This document shows positions 1-5,774 of a stretch of 7,965 nucleotides of DNA, one piece after another. The notes under the pieces are model-generated. The model searched no databases, was not told the origin of the DNA, and saw only the letters and a program-made list of their open reading frames with translations. The position numbers were made by a program, and so were the translations under genes. This stretch comes from JBELMB01 sp042088665. GTDB taxonomy: Bacteria; Pseudomonadota; Alphaproteobacteria; Rhodobacterales; Rhodobacteraceae. Numbering within the stretch: the stretch's first letter is position 1; the number at the start of each line of letters is the position of its first letter. Location: positions 1 to 7,965 of the forward strand of contig JBELMB010000228.1 in the NCBI GenBank assembly GCA_042088665.1, given 5' to 3'.

Positions 1-172
1 GCGCGGGCTCAAACCCTTGTACGTATTTGGGCGTCACGGCGGCATCGTCGATCACAACACCGGCGGTCTTTGACCCCGCCTTCATCGCCGCGGCACCGAT
101 GTCATCCACCGAGGCGGCCGCCAGCTTGGCAATTGCCGCAACATCATCCAGTAGCGCCAGAAGTCCGCTCAT
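1..172 (-). CDS. DUF808 family (YedI-like) membrane protein, N-terminal part
   Basis: This is the first 57 codons of a minus-strand gene that runs off the left edge. The start is the ATG at 172-170, preceded by AAGGAG at 184-179 with a 6-nt spacer. The protein opens with MSGLLALLDDVAAIAKLAAA and later has KTAGVVIDDAAVTPKYVQG, the characteristic start of DUF808 proteins (E. coli YedI is the best-known relative). Known members are multi-pass inner-membrane proteins of about 300 residues with no established biochemical function; the membrane segments would lie beyond the window. It is divergent from the GAPDH gene and shares a 402-bp intergenic region with it. Family assignment is firm from the N-terminal pattern alone; function is unknown. 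Confidence 0.9.
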   Translation of the reverse strand, partial: MSGLLALLDDVAAIAKLAAASVDDIGAAAMKAGSKTAGVVIDDAAVTPKYVQGFEPA

Positions 173-260
173 ATCCCTCTCCTTGGGCTGTTGTGCGCAG
201 CCTAACCGTGCAGGCCTCGTGTGCAAGCGCCGATGCACACGCCGTCGCGGCAATCGTCCC

Positions 261-320
261 CCGGCAATGGGCCAGAACAGTCCGGAACGGGCCAGATCGG
301 GCCAGATCGGGCCAGAGCCG
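261..320. repeat. 10-bp tandem repeat, six units
   Basis: Six consecutive 10-bp units can be aligned. Two adjacent copies of GCCAGATCGG (291-300 and 301-310) are identical, followed by GCCAGAGCCG. The three units before them (from 261) are degenerate, sharing the GG end and a CCAGAA or CCGGAA core. The 9-mer GGCCAGATC in this array also occurs twice in the 12-bp array between purC and the zeta gene. The array lies about 130 bp upstream of the GAPDH operator-like sites. Function unknown. Confidence 0.75.
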
Positions 321-443
321 CTGCGCCACGCGACTCGGTTTGCGCCTGCGCGCCGCATTTGGCGTCGACCTGACCGCTGTCCGAGGCCTGCGGGCGCGGT
401 GTTATCGCAAACGGTTTTTCATACTGCGCAATGCTTGGCCGTT

Positions 444-457
444 CGTTAGCGCCACCA
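444..457. promoter_or_regulatory. LacI-family operator-like palindrome, site A
   Basis: The 14-mer CGTTAGCGCCACCA matches 11 of 14 positions of the idealised LacI-family palindrome TGTTAGCGCTAACA centred on CG; its left half-site (GTTAGCG) is perfect. Its centre (450.5) is exactly 30 bp from that of site B. It lies about 120 nt upstream of the GAPDH start. From memory, the alphaproteobacterial central-carbon regulator CceR binds a palindrome of this type; assigning CceR here is inference. Confidence 0.45.
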
Positions 458-473
458 CGCGAAACCTTGCCAC

Positions 474-487
474 GTTTACCGCTAACA
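474..487. promoter_or_regulatory. LacI-family operator-like palindrome, site B
   Basis: The 14-mer GTTTACCGCTAACA matches 11 of 14 positions of the idealised palindrome TGTTAGCGCTAACA; here the right half-site (CGCTAACA) is perfect. With site A it forms two mirror-image imperfect operators whose intact half-sites face each other as an inverted repeat (445-451 and 480-486). The CG centre lies about 95 nt upstream of the GAPDH start codon. A third, weaker CG-centred match (8 of 14) lies just downstream at 489-502. Confidence 0.45.
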
Positions 488-574
488 TGCTGACGTTAAA
501 CATGTTTGTGCCTTTCCCGGGTCAGAATGCCAAAGTATACGAAGCGCAAGTTTACAGGATTTCAGGAGAGTATC

Positions 575-1579
575 ATGACCGTCACTGTCGGCATCAATGG
601 ATTTGGCCGCATCGGCCGTTGCACCCTGGCGCATATCGCCGAATCCGCCCGCAACGACGTGCAGGTCGTGAAAATCAACGCTCCCGGTCCGATAGACACC
701 CATGCGCACCTGCTGCGCTACGACAGCATCCATGGACGCTTTCCCGGCAATGTGACCGTCAAGGACCAGTCCTTTGACCTCGGGCGCGGTCCGATCGACG
801 TGATGTCCTCTTACGAGCTTGACCAGTTGGACTGGGGCGGCTGCGACGTGGTGCTGGAATGCACCGGCCAGTTCAACGACGGCCACAAGGCCGCGGCCCA
901 CATGAACCACGGCGCCCGCTCCGTCCTGATCTCCGCCCCCGCCAAGAACGTGCAGCGCACCGTGGTCTACGGTGTGAACCATCGCGACATGGTCGCCGGT
1001 GAGACCATGATCTCAAACGGCTCCTGCACGACCAACTGCCTCGCCCCGCTGGCCAAGGCACTGGACGAAGGCATCGGCATCGAGTCGGGCATCATGACCA
1101 CCATCCACAGCTACACCGGTGACCAGCCGACGCTGGACCGCCGCCACAAGGACCTGTACCGCGCGCGCGCCGCCGCCATGGCGATGATCCCGACTTCGAC
1201 CGGCGCGGCAAAAGCCCTTGGCGAGGTTCTGCCGAACCTGAAGGGCAAGCTCGATGGCTCAGCAGTGCGCGTGCCGACGCCCAATGTCTCTGCCGTTGAT
1301 CTCACCTTCTATGCCAAGAAGGACGTGACCGTCGCCGACGTGAACGAAGTGATGGCCGAAGCTGCTGCGGGCCGCATGGGCGCGGTGCTGTCTTACGACC
1401 CGGAGCCCAAGGTTTCTGTCGATTTCAACCACACCACGCACAGCTCGATCTTTGCGCCGGACCAGACCAAGGTCGTGGGATCGCGCATGGTGCGCGTCAT
1501 GGCGTGGTACGACAACGAATGGGGCTTCTCGGCACGCATGGCCGACGTGGCCGCGGCCATGGGTCGCCTGCTGCACTGA
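575..1579 (+). CDS. gapB: Type I glyceraldehyde-3-phosphate dehydrogenase, GapB-like (predicted NADP-preferring)
   Basis: The 334-residue product interconverts glyceraldehyde 3-phosphate and 1,3-bisphosphoglycerate in the cytoplasm. The ATG at 575 is chosen because CAGGAGAG lies just upstream and the protein then begins at the Rossmann strand (GINGFGRIGR, residues 6-15). The active site is intact: SNGSCTTNC places the catalytic cysteine at residue 151 and TTIHSYT its partner histidine at 179. The C-terminal WYDNEWGFS motif is present. The NAD-selecting aspartate (Asp32 of the Bacillus stearothermophilus enzyme) is alanine here (INAPG, Ala36), as in the NADP-dependent gluconeogenic GapB of B. 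subtilis (INAS). S-loop positions equivalent to Leu187 and Pro188 are Arg190 and Arg191 (LDRRHKD). I infer NADP(H) preference and a gluconeogenic role. The gene is alone: divergent from the DUF808 gene and convergent with purC. The symbol reflects this subtype; plain gap would be the cautious name. Confidence 0.93.
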   Translation: MTVTVGINGFGRIGRCTLAHIAESARNDVQVVKINAPGPIDTHAHLLRYDSIHGRFPGNVTVKDQSFDLGRGPIDVMSSYELDQLDWGGCDVVLECTGQFNDGHKAAAHMNHGARSVLISAPAKNVQRTVVYGVNHRDMVAGETMISNGSCTTNCLAPLAKALDEGIGIESGIMTTIHSYTGDQPTLDRRHKDLYRARAAAMAMIPTSTGAAKALGEVLPNLKGKLDGSAVRVPTPNVSAVDLTFYAKKDVTVADVNEVMAEAAAGRMGAVLSYDPEPKVSVDFNHTTHSSIFAPDQTKVVGSRMVRVMAWYDNEWGFSARMADVAAAMGRLLH

Positions 1580-1633
1580 ACCGCCGGACAGGATCGGGTG
1601 GCAAGGTCGATGCTTTCGCCCCCGGTTTCGCGA

Positions 1634-1675
1634 AAACAAAAAACCCCGGAGCCTCGCGCGCCGGGGTTTTCTTTT
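1634..1675. terminator. Bidirectional intrinsic terminator between gapB and purC
   Basis: A 10-bp perfect stem pairs AAAACCCCGG (1640-1649) with CCGGGGTTTT (1661-1670) around an 11-nt loop. The plus-strand transcript continues in TTTTCTTTT. The minus-strand transcript has a U-rich tail from the A-rich stretch at 1633-1643. It is 60 nt past the gapB stop and about 105 nt past the purC stop, so it fits both convergent genes. Confidence 0.9.
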
Positions 1676-1778
1676 GCGTGGCAGGCGTGGCTTGTCGTGA
1701 CTGAGCGCTGCCAGTCCCCTGCTGCCCCGGATCTGCTGTTGCGCGGAACCGCCCACGGGGCGCACCGCAACCGGTCAA

Positions 1779-2540
1779 TCAGTTGATGAGTGTCGGTTTG
1801 TTGAGATGCGTCGCCTGTTTGGGCATCACGCCCAGGCGCCGCGCCACTTCTGTATAGGCATCGGCCAGATCGCCCAGATCCTGTCGGAACACGTCCTTGT
1901 CCAGCTTCTTGCCGGTTTCGATGTCCCACAAACGGCAGCTGTCCGGAGAGATCTCATCGGCCACGATAAGCCGCTGGAAATCACCGTCGTAGATCCGTCC
2001 GACCTCGATCTTGAAATCCACCAGCTTGATGCCGACACCGTACATCAACCCCGAGAGGTAATCGTTGACCCGCAGGGCCAGCGCGACAATGTCATCCATG
2101 TCCTGCTGCGAGGCCCAGCCAAAGGCGGCGATGTGCTCTTCGGTGACCAGCGGATCGCCCAGATCATCGTCCTTGTAGCAGTATTCGACGATCGGGCGCG
2201 GCAGCGCGGTGCCCTCTTCGATCCCGAGCCGCTTGGACATCGACCCGGCGGCATAGTTGCGCACGATGATCTCCAACGGGACGATCTCACAGGCCCGTAC
2301 CAGCTGTTCACGCATGTTCAGACGCTTGAGAAAATGCGTCGGCACACCGATCCCGTTAAGCCCAATCATGAAGAACTCCGACAAGCGGTTGTTCAGCACA
2401 CCCTTGCCTTCGATCACGTCCCGCTTTTCCGCATTGAAGGCGGTGGCATCGTCTTTGAAATACTGGACAAGCGTGCCGGGCTCGGGGCCTTCGTACAGGA
2501 TCTTCGCCTTGCCTTCGTAAATCTTCTTGCGCCGTGCCAT
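1779..2540 (-). CDS. purC: Phosphoribosylaminoimidazole-succinocarboxamide synthase (SAICAR synthetase)
   Basis: The 253-residue protein joins CAIR and aspartate with ATP hydrolysis to form SAICAR in de novo purine synthesis. It starts at the ATG at 2540-2538, giving MARRKKIYEGKAKILYEG, the standard N-terminus that contributes to the ATP site; AAAGGG lies 5 nt upstream. The conserved blocks are KDDATAFNAEK (29-39), IVRNYAAGSMSKR (92-104), LVDFKIEVG (173-181, first family signature) and ADEISPDSCRLWD (194-206, second signature). The length is close to the 237-residue E. coli enzyme, with a short extra C-terminal tail. The same frame is open a further 109 codons upstream, but that part translates the repeat region and is not coding. 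The gene is convergent with gapB and divergent from the zeta gene; no purS, purQ or purL is adjacent. A terminator-like hairpin sits in its leader. Confidence 0.97.
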   Translation of the reverse strand: MARRKKIYEGKAKILYEGPEPGTLVQYFKDDATAFNAEKRDVIEGKGVLNNRLSEFFMIGLNGIGVPTHFLKRLNMREQLVRACEIVPLEIIVRNYAAGSMSKRLGIEEGTALPRPIVEYCYKDDDLGDPLVTEEHIAAFGWASQQDMDDIVALALRVNDYLSGLMYGVGIKLVDFKIEVGRIYDGDFQRLIVADEISPDSCRLWDIETGKKLDKDVFRQDLGDLADAYTEVARRLGVMPKQATHLNKPTLIN

Positions 2541-2561
2541 GAGGGCCCTTTCACAAACGGT

Positions 2562-2583
2562 AAAACCGCGCCCGTGGGCGCGG
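2562..2583 (-). terminator. Terminator-like hairpin in the purC leader (possible attenuator)
   Basis: Read on the minus strand, CCGCGCCC and GGGCGCGG (2583-2576 and 2573-2566) form an 8-bp GC stem with a tight loop, followed at once by UUUU (2565-2562). The U-tract ends 21 nt upstream of the purC start codon, leaving no room for a promoter between hairpin and gene, so the purC transcript should contain it. It could be an attenuator, or a leftover terminator from a lost upstream gene. A weak candidate promoter lies upstream: TTGCGA (2622-2617), 16-nt spacer, TTAAAG (2600-2595). Confidence 0.55.
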
Positions 2584-2645
2584 TGTTGCGCTCTCTTTAA
2601 TCCAGTGCCGCCTGCATCGCAAGGTGACAGAGACGCCCAGTCCCG

Positions 2646-2741
2646 GGTCCGGTCACGGGTCCGGGCTCTGGCCCAATCACAGGCCCTATCACTGGCCAGA
2701 TCACAGGCCAGATCACAGGCCAAACAACTGGCCGGACAACT
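2646..2741. repeat. 12-bp tandem repeat array, eight units
   Basis: Eight consecutive 12-bp units fill 96 bp without interruption. In order they are GGTCCGGTCACG, GGTCCGGGCTCT, GGCCCAATCACA, GGCCCTATCACT, GGCCAGATCACA, GGCCAGATCACA, GGCCAAACAACT and GGCCGGACAACT. Units five and six are identical; the others differ at two to six positions but all keep the leading GG and a C at position 4. Each unit is four codons long, so every frame through it stays open and gives spurious repetitive peptides. It is about 105 bp upstream of purC and 330 bp upstream of the zeta gene. Confidence 0.9.
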
Positions 2742-3015
2742 CGCCCCATTGTCTGCCCTGCCACCAGCACAATCCTCCACATGGCGCATCACGCTCTGCG
2801 CCGACCCCGGACATGGATCCGGCGAAGGGCGCGCACAACGCAAGCGCAAGCGGGCGCGCCACTTCACTGCCCGCAGAACCCGTCCTGCGGACGCCTTTCC
2901 GTGGCCCGCGCACCACCCCGAGCCGGACGCGCGAAACCCCGCCGAATCCCGGTCCGGTGCATATGGTCGCGCAGTCTTTTTTCACGCTATACAAGGCGGG
3001 CGAGCTTTTTTATCA

Positions 3016-3054
3016 CCGGCCCCAAGGCAAGGTTTCCCCCGGCCCCAAGGCAAG
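3016..3054. repeat. 16-bp perfect direct repeat in the zeta-gene leader
   Basis: CCGGCCCCAAGGCAAG occurs at 3016-3031 and again at 3039-3054, identical over 16 bp, with 7 nt between copies and 23 bp from start to start. The second copy ends 4 nt before the ribosome binding site of the downstream gene (AAGGA, 3059-3063). It could be a tandem protein-binding site, part of an mRNA leader structure, or a recent short duplication. Confidence 0.85.
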
Positions 3055-3072
3055 CCAAAAGGACGATGCGCC

Positions 3073-3390
3073 ATGAGCACATTCGAAGATCGCGAAAACG
3101 CGTTTGAAAACAAATACGCCCACGACCAGGAATTGCAATTCAAGGTGGAGGCGCGCACCAACAAGCTGCTGGGCCTCTGGGCGGCAGAGCTTCTGGGCAA
3201 AACCGGCGACGACGCCAGCGCCTATGCCGTCGAAGTGGTGAAAGCCGATTTCGAAGAGGCCGGGCACGAGGATGTCGTGCGCAAGGTCGCGGGCGATCTG
3301 GGTGACAAGGCCACAGCCGATGAGATCCGCGCCAAGCGCGCTGAAATGGTTGCCATGGCCAAGGACCAGATCATGAACGAAGTGGGCTGA
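3073..3390 (+). CDS. F1-ATPase inhibitor, zeta subunit (DUF1476 family)
   Basis: The 105-residue soluble protein belongs to the DUF1476 family, which includes the zeta subunit of Paracoccus denitrificans ATP synthase. Zeta binds the F1 part and blocks ATP hydrolysis while allowing synthesis. The start at 3073 follows AAGGA with a 9-nt spacer and gives MSTFEDRENAFENKYAHDQE, matching the family N-terminus; in the Paracoccus protein that end forms the inhibitory segment. The central block (KLLGLWAAELLGKTGDDASAY, about 31-51) and the charged helical C-terminus (about 82-104) are also typical. It is full length and has no frameshift. It is transcribed away from purC and followed by its own terminator, so it is probably monocistronic. 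Some alphaproteobacterial homologues inhibit weakly in vitro; sequence alone does not tell how strongly this one acts. Confidence 0.93.
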   Translation: MSTFEDRENAFENKYAHDQELQFKVEARTNKLLGLWAAELLGKTGDDASAYAVEVVKADFEEAGHEDVVRKVAGDLGDKATADEIRAKRAEMVAMAKDQIMNEVG

Positions 3391-3415
3391 CCCCCGCAAC
3401 ATGTTCAGATGCATG

Positions 3416-3444
3416 AGGCGCGCCTGTTCCGGGCGCGCTTTTTT
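3416..3444 (+). terminator. Intrinsic terminator after the zeta gene
   Basis: GCGCGCC (3418-3424) pairs with GGCGCGC (3432-3438) around a 7-nt loop, extended by a G-U and an A-U pair, and is followed by a six-T run (3439-3444). It starts 26 nt past the zeta stop codon. An outer complementary pair, CGCAAC (3395-3400) and GTTGCG (3445-3450), could lengthen the structure. Confidence 0.9.
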
Positions 3445-3600
3445 GTTGCGATCCATGCATGGGCGCTCGCCCCGCACCGGGCGCGAGGGCATCACCGTCC
3501 CGGGGCAATCTTTTTGAATTGTTGCTAAGGCCCTCTGGCGCGTTAACTTTTGCCGCGAGTTCCTCTGGTATCCCCCGCCCCGGGGAGAGTGGAGCCGGCC

Positions 3601-5637
3601 TTGCACGACACCGATCTTGATGCATCACCGTTTGACGCCGCGCGAGCCGTGCGACGCCTGCGCCGGGTCCTGACAGGGCAGTTGGCGACCGGGCCGGTAT
3701 CTGGAACACGGGCGGGCACTGGGTTGCCGGGCCTTGCCGTGCTGCGCGCGCTCGCGCCACATCTGCCGCTCGCGCTGGGGCTGACGCTGTGCCTCGTCCT
3801 GTGGCGACAAGCGGCGACGGTGGACTGGGCCGCGGTGGGCAATGCCTTTTCCGCCATTCCCGGCTGGCGCTGGTGCGCCGCCGCGCTCGCCGCCGGGCTG
3901 AGTTTCTGGGCCGTGGCGCAATATGACGTGATCGCCCAGCGGCACCTGCGCAGCGGCATTCCCGATCGGCGTGCCTGCGCTGCCGGGGCCGCGGCCATTG
4001 CCGTCGGGCAGACCACCGGCTTTGGTCCACTGGTCGGGGCCGCCCTGCGCTGGCGGTTGATGCCGGAACTGTCGCAAGGGCAGATCCTGCGGCTGACGGG
4101 TTTTGTCACCTTGTGCTTCTTGTCCGCATGGGCGGTGCTTGCCCTTGGCGTGGCGCTGCCGGTTCTGATGGGACAGGCAGCGCTGGCTTGGGTTTTGATA
4201 CCGATTTTGGGACTGTCGGTCATGGGGCTGCTGCTGCGTGTGCCGCGGCTGCGGATCTTTGGGCAGCGGCTGGACCTGCCCTCCTTGCTGGCCTTTGGCA
4301 AGATGCTGGGCCTCGCGGCGCTGGACCTTTGTCTTGCGGGTCTCGCGCTGTACATGTTGCTGCCCCCGGATCTGGCACCACCGCTGCCGGTTCTGTTGGC
4401 CGGGTTCACGCTGGCGCTTGGTGCGGGAATGCTGGGCGGTACACCGGGCGGTGTGGGGCCTTTCGAACTGGCGCTGATCACCCTTCTGCCCGCGTCCCAT
4501 GGACCGGAACTGGTGGCCGCACTTGTCGCCTTTCGCATGGTTTATTACGCAGTGCCTTGCGTGCTGGGCGCAAGCTATGCGCTGCTGGCCCCCGTCCCCG
4601 CGGCAGCCGTGGTGCCCTGCACCAAGGCCCCCGCGCCGCAGATCCCCCCCCGGGCCGAACATGCCATAGCCGGGCAAAACGACCACCGCGTTGTGCGCAG
4701 CGCCACAAGACCGGATGCCGTGGCAACCGCGCTGCGCACACCGCAAAGCCTCGTGCTTTTTCTGGGCGCAAGCCAAGGGTCCCTGACCGACCTCCTGATC
4801 CCGCTGCAGCGCGCGGCAGCCCGGGAAAACCGCCTGCCCTGCCTGTACAAACTGAACGCCCGCGATGCTGCGCGGGTGCGCGCACAGGGCTGGTCCGTCC
4901 TTGGCTTTGCCCGCGAGGCGGTGATCGACACCGCGCGGTTTTCGCTTGATGGGCCGGAACACCGCCAGTTGCGGCGGTTCTTGCGCAAGGCGCACGCGGC
5001 GGGACTTCGGTTTCGACAGATCGCGGACCCCGACTGGGAAGAGCTCACCGACCTGCATTGTGCCTGGCTGGACGCACATGGGCCAGAGCATGGCCTGACG
5101 ATGGGCCAGTTCTGCCCCCTCTACCTCGAGGACAAGCCCTTGTTCGGCGCCTATTACGAGGGCCGGCTTGTCGCCTTCACCAGCTGGCTCAAGGCGCCCG
5201 GTGTGCTCAGCCTTGACGTGATGCGCCATGCGGAAAACCTGCCACAGGGCACGATGCACGGGCTGATCCATGCCGTTATCACAGAGGCGCAGCGCGCGGG
5301 CGTGCCAGAGGTCAACCTTGCCGCCCTGCCCAATCCCGGCCGCCTGTCTGACTGGGCGGATTGCGCGGGCCTGATCCGTTTCAAGAACAGCTTTTCGCCC
5401 AAGTGGCGCCCGCTGTACGTCGCCGCGCCGTCACAGGCCGTGATGGCGCTTTGTGCGGTGGACATCCGGGGCGAGATCCTGCGCCCCGCGCCCCTTTCAC
5501 GCAGCACCGGGGATCTCTGGCGGCTGGATGGGCTGCTCGATGCACCGACGCGCGCGGCACCTTCCCTGACGACCTCGCCCAAGGCGTCACCGCAGCGCCA
5601 CACCGACGCCCTGCCGCCCCTGCAACGCACGGGCTGA
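3601..5637 (+). CDS. MprF-like protein: flippase-type membrane domain plus DUF2156 lipid aminoacyltransferase domain
   Basis: MprF proteins transfer an amino acid (usually lysine) from aminoacyl-tRNA to phosphatidylglycerol and flip the product outward, reducing negative surface charge. This product is about 678 residues. Roughly eight hydrophobic segments lie between residues 50 and 330, with GGTPGGVGPFE (279-289) and FRMVYYAVP (311-319) typical of the LPG_synthase_TM family. The C-terminal half is DUF2156/GNAT-like: FSLDGPEHRQLRRFLRKAHAAG near residue 450, and LIRFKNSFSPKWRPLYVA near 595, matching the MprF pattern ending in KxxFxPxWxxxY. Canonical MprF has about 14 membrane segments and some 840 residues, so this is a short version. 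The lipid and amino acid cannot be read from sequence. No ATG occurs in frame until 4060, inside the membrane domain. TTG at 3601 is preferred because GGAG lies 6 nt upstream; GTG 3589 and TTG 3550 are alternatives. Confidence 0.85.
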   Translation: MHDTDLDASPFDAARAVRRLRRVLTGQLATGPVSGTRAGTGLPGLAVLRALAPHLPLALGLTLCLVLWRQAATVDWAAVGNAFSAIPGWRWCAAALAAGLSFWAVAQYDVIAQRHLRSGIPDRRACAAGAAAIAVGQTTGFGPLVGAALRWRLMPELSQGQILRLTGFVTLCFLSAWAVLALGVALPVLMGQAALAWVLIPILGLSVMGLLLRVPRLRIFGQRLDLPSLLAFGKMLGLAALDLCLAGLALYMLLPPDLAPPLPVLLAGFTLALGAGMLGGTPGGVGPFELALITLLPASHGPELVAALVAFRMVYYAVPCVLGASYALLAPVPAAAVVPCTKAPAPQIPPRAEHAIAGQNDHRVVRSATRPDAVATALRTPQSLVLFLGASQGSLTDLLIPLQRAAARENRLPCLYKLNARDAARVRAQGWSVLGFAREAVIDTARFSLDGPEHRQLRRFLRKAHAAGLRFRQIADPDWEELTDLHCAWLDAHGPEHGLTMGQFCPLYLEDKPLFGAYYEGRLVAFTSWLKAPGVLSLDVMRHAENLPQGTMHGLIHAVITEAQRAGVPEVNLAALPNPGRLSDWADCAGLIRFKNSFSPKWRPLYVAAPSQAVMALCAVDIRGEILRPAPLSRSTGDLWRLDGLLDAPTRAAPSLTTSPKASPQRHTDALPPLQRTG

Positions 5638-5774
5638 GCCCCCTCTTCACGGAGTTGTGCAACAGCCCCGGGGCGAAGCGCGCAGAGCGGGGGCCGCAAG
5701 CCTTGTCCACAGCAGCTCTATCGCTTACATCTGCCGCCCACCCATCGCGTCGAACTGGCGCAAAAGGACTGTCC

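Larger units (their letters stand above)
173..574. other. 402-bp divergent intergenic region (DUF808 / GAPDH)
   Basis: No gene is supported here. The ORFs in it have arginine- and serine-rich low-complexity translations, no ribosome binding site and no family resemblance. The left two thirds is GC-rich and contains a 10-bp tandem repeat (261-320). The right third (about 400-574) is richer in A/T and looks like the regulatory part: it holds two LacI-type palindromes (444-457 and 474-487), a perfect 10-bp palindrome AAACATGTTT at 498-507, and a ribosome binding site just before the GAPDH start. I could not find a convincing -35/-10 pair. TTGCCA at 467-472 is a good -35 match but has no -10 at the right distance; TATACG at 536-541 has no -35. 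Confidence 0.7.
2541..3072. other. 532-bp divergent intergenic region (purC / zeta subunit gene)
   Basis: No gene is supported. Both strands have open frames here, but their translations are four-residue repeats (for example WPVI on the minus strand) created by the 12-bp array, or arginine- and proline-rich GC shadow. From left to right it contains the purC leader hairpin (2562-2583), the 12-bp array (2646-2741), about 220 bp of GC-rich DNA with no feature I can name, a short A/T-rich patch around 2976-2994 with a TATACA hexamer at 2988-2993 that might be the -10 of the zeta gene, and the 16-bp direct repeat at 3016-3054. No good -35 accompanies the hexamer. Confidence 0.65.

Noticed and set aside
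261..320. CRISPR array
   Set aside because: The units are 10 bp with no spacers; the same holds for the 12-bp and 5-bp arrays. They are simple tandem repeats.
2597..2782. A small minus-strand gene encoding WPVI-type four-residue repeats
   Set aside because: The 12-bp period keeps all frames open, so a repetitive peptide is expected by construction. There is no ribosome binding site or family match.
2541..2867. A 109-codon N-terminal extension of purC
   Set aside because: The added residues translate the 12-bp repeat array and flanking low-complexity DNA, the known PurC N-terminus begins at 2540, and the ribosome binding site fits that start.
2965..2993. Sigma-70 promoter for the zeta gene (TATACA at 2988-2993)
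   Set aside because: The -10-like hexamer is reasonable, but the sequences 15-18 nt upstream do not resemble a -35, so it is not listed as a feature.
3625..5271. A 548-codon open frame on the minus strand across the MprF-like gene
   Set aside because: It is antisense to a gene with clear domains. Its translation is rich in Gln, Arg, Gly and His with no recognisable motif, as expected for the shadow of a GC3-rich gene.
5665..5674. GCCCCGGGGC palindrome as a terminator of the MprF-like gene
   Set aside because: It has no loop as a hairpin and no following T-run; it may be only GC-rich sequence.
5638..5774. SAM-sensing riboswitch upstream of metA
   Set aside because: Alphaproteobacterial metA genes often carry SAM-II. 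I looked for its conserved GCUAAA-type core and for the SAM/SAH core and found neither. A covariance search with the Rfam SAM families would settle it.
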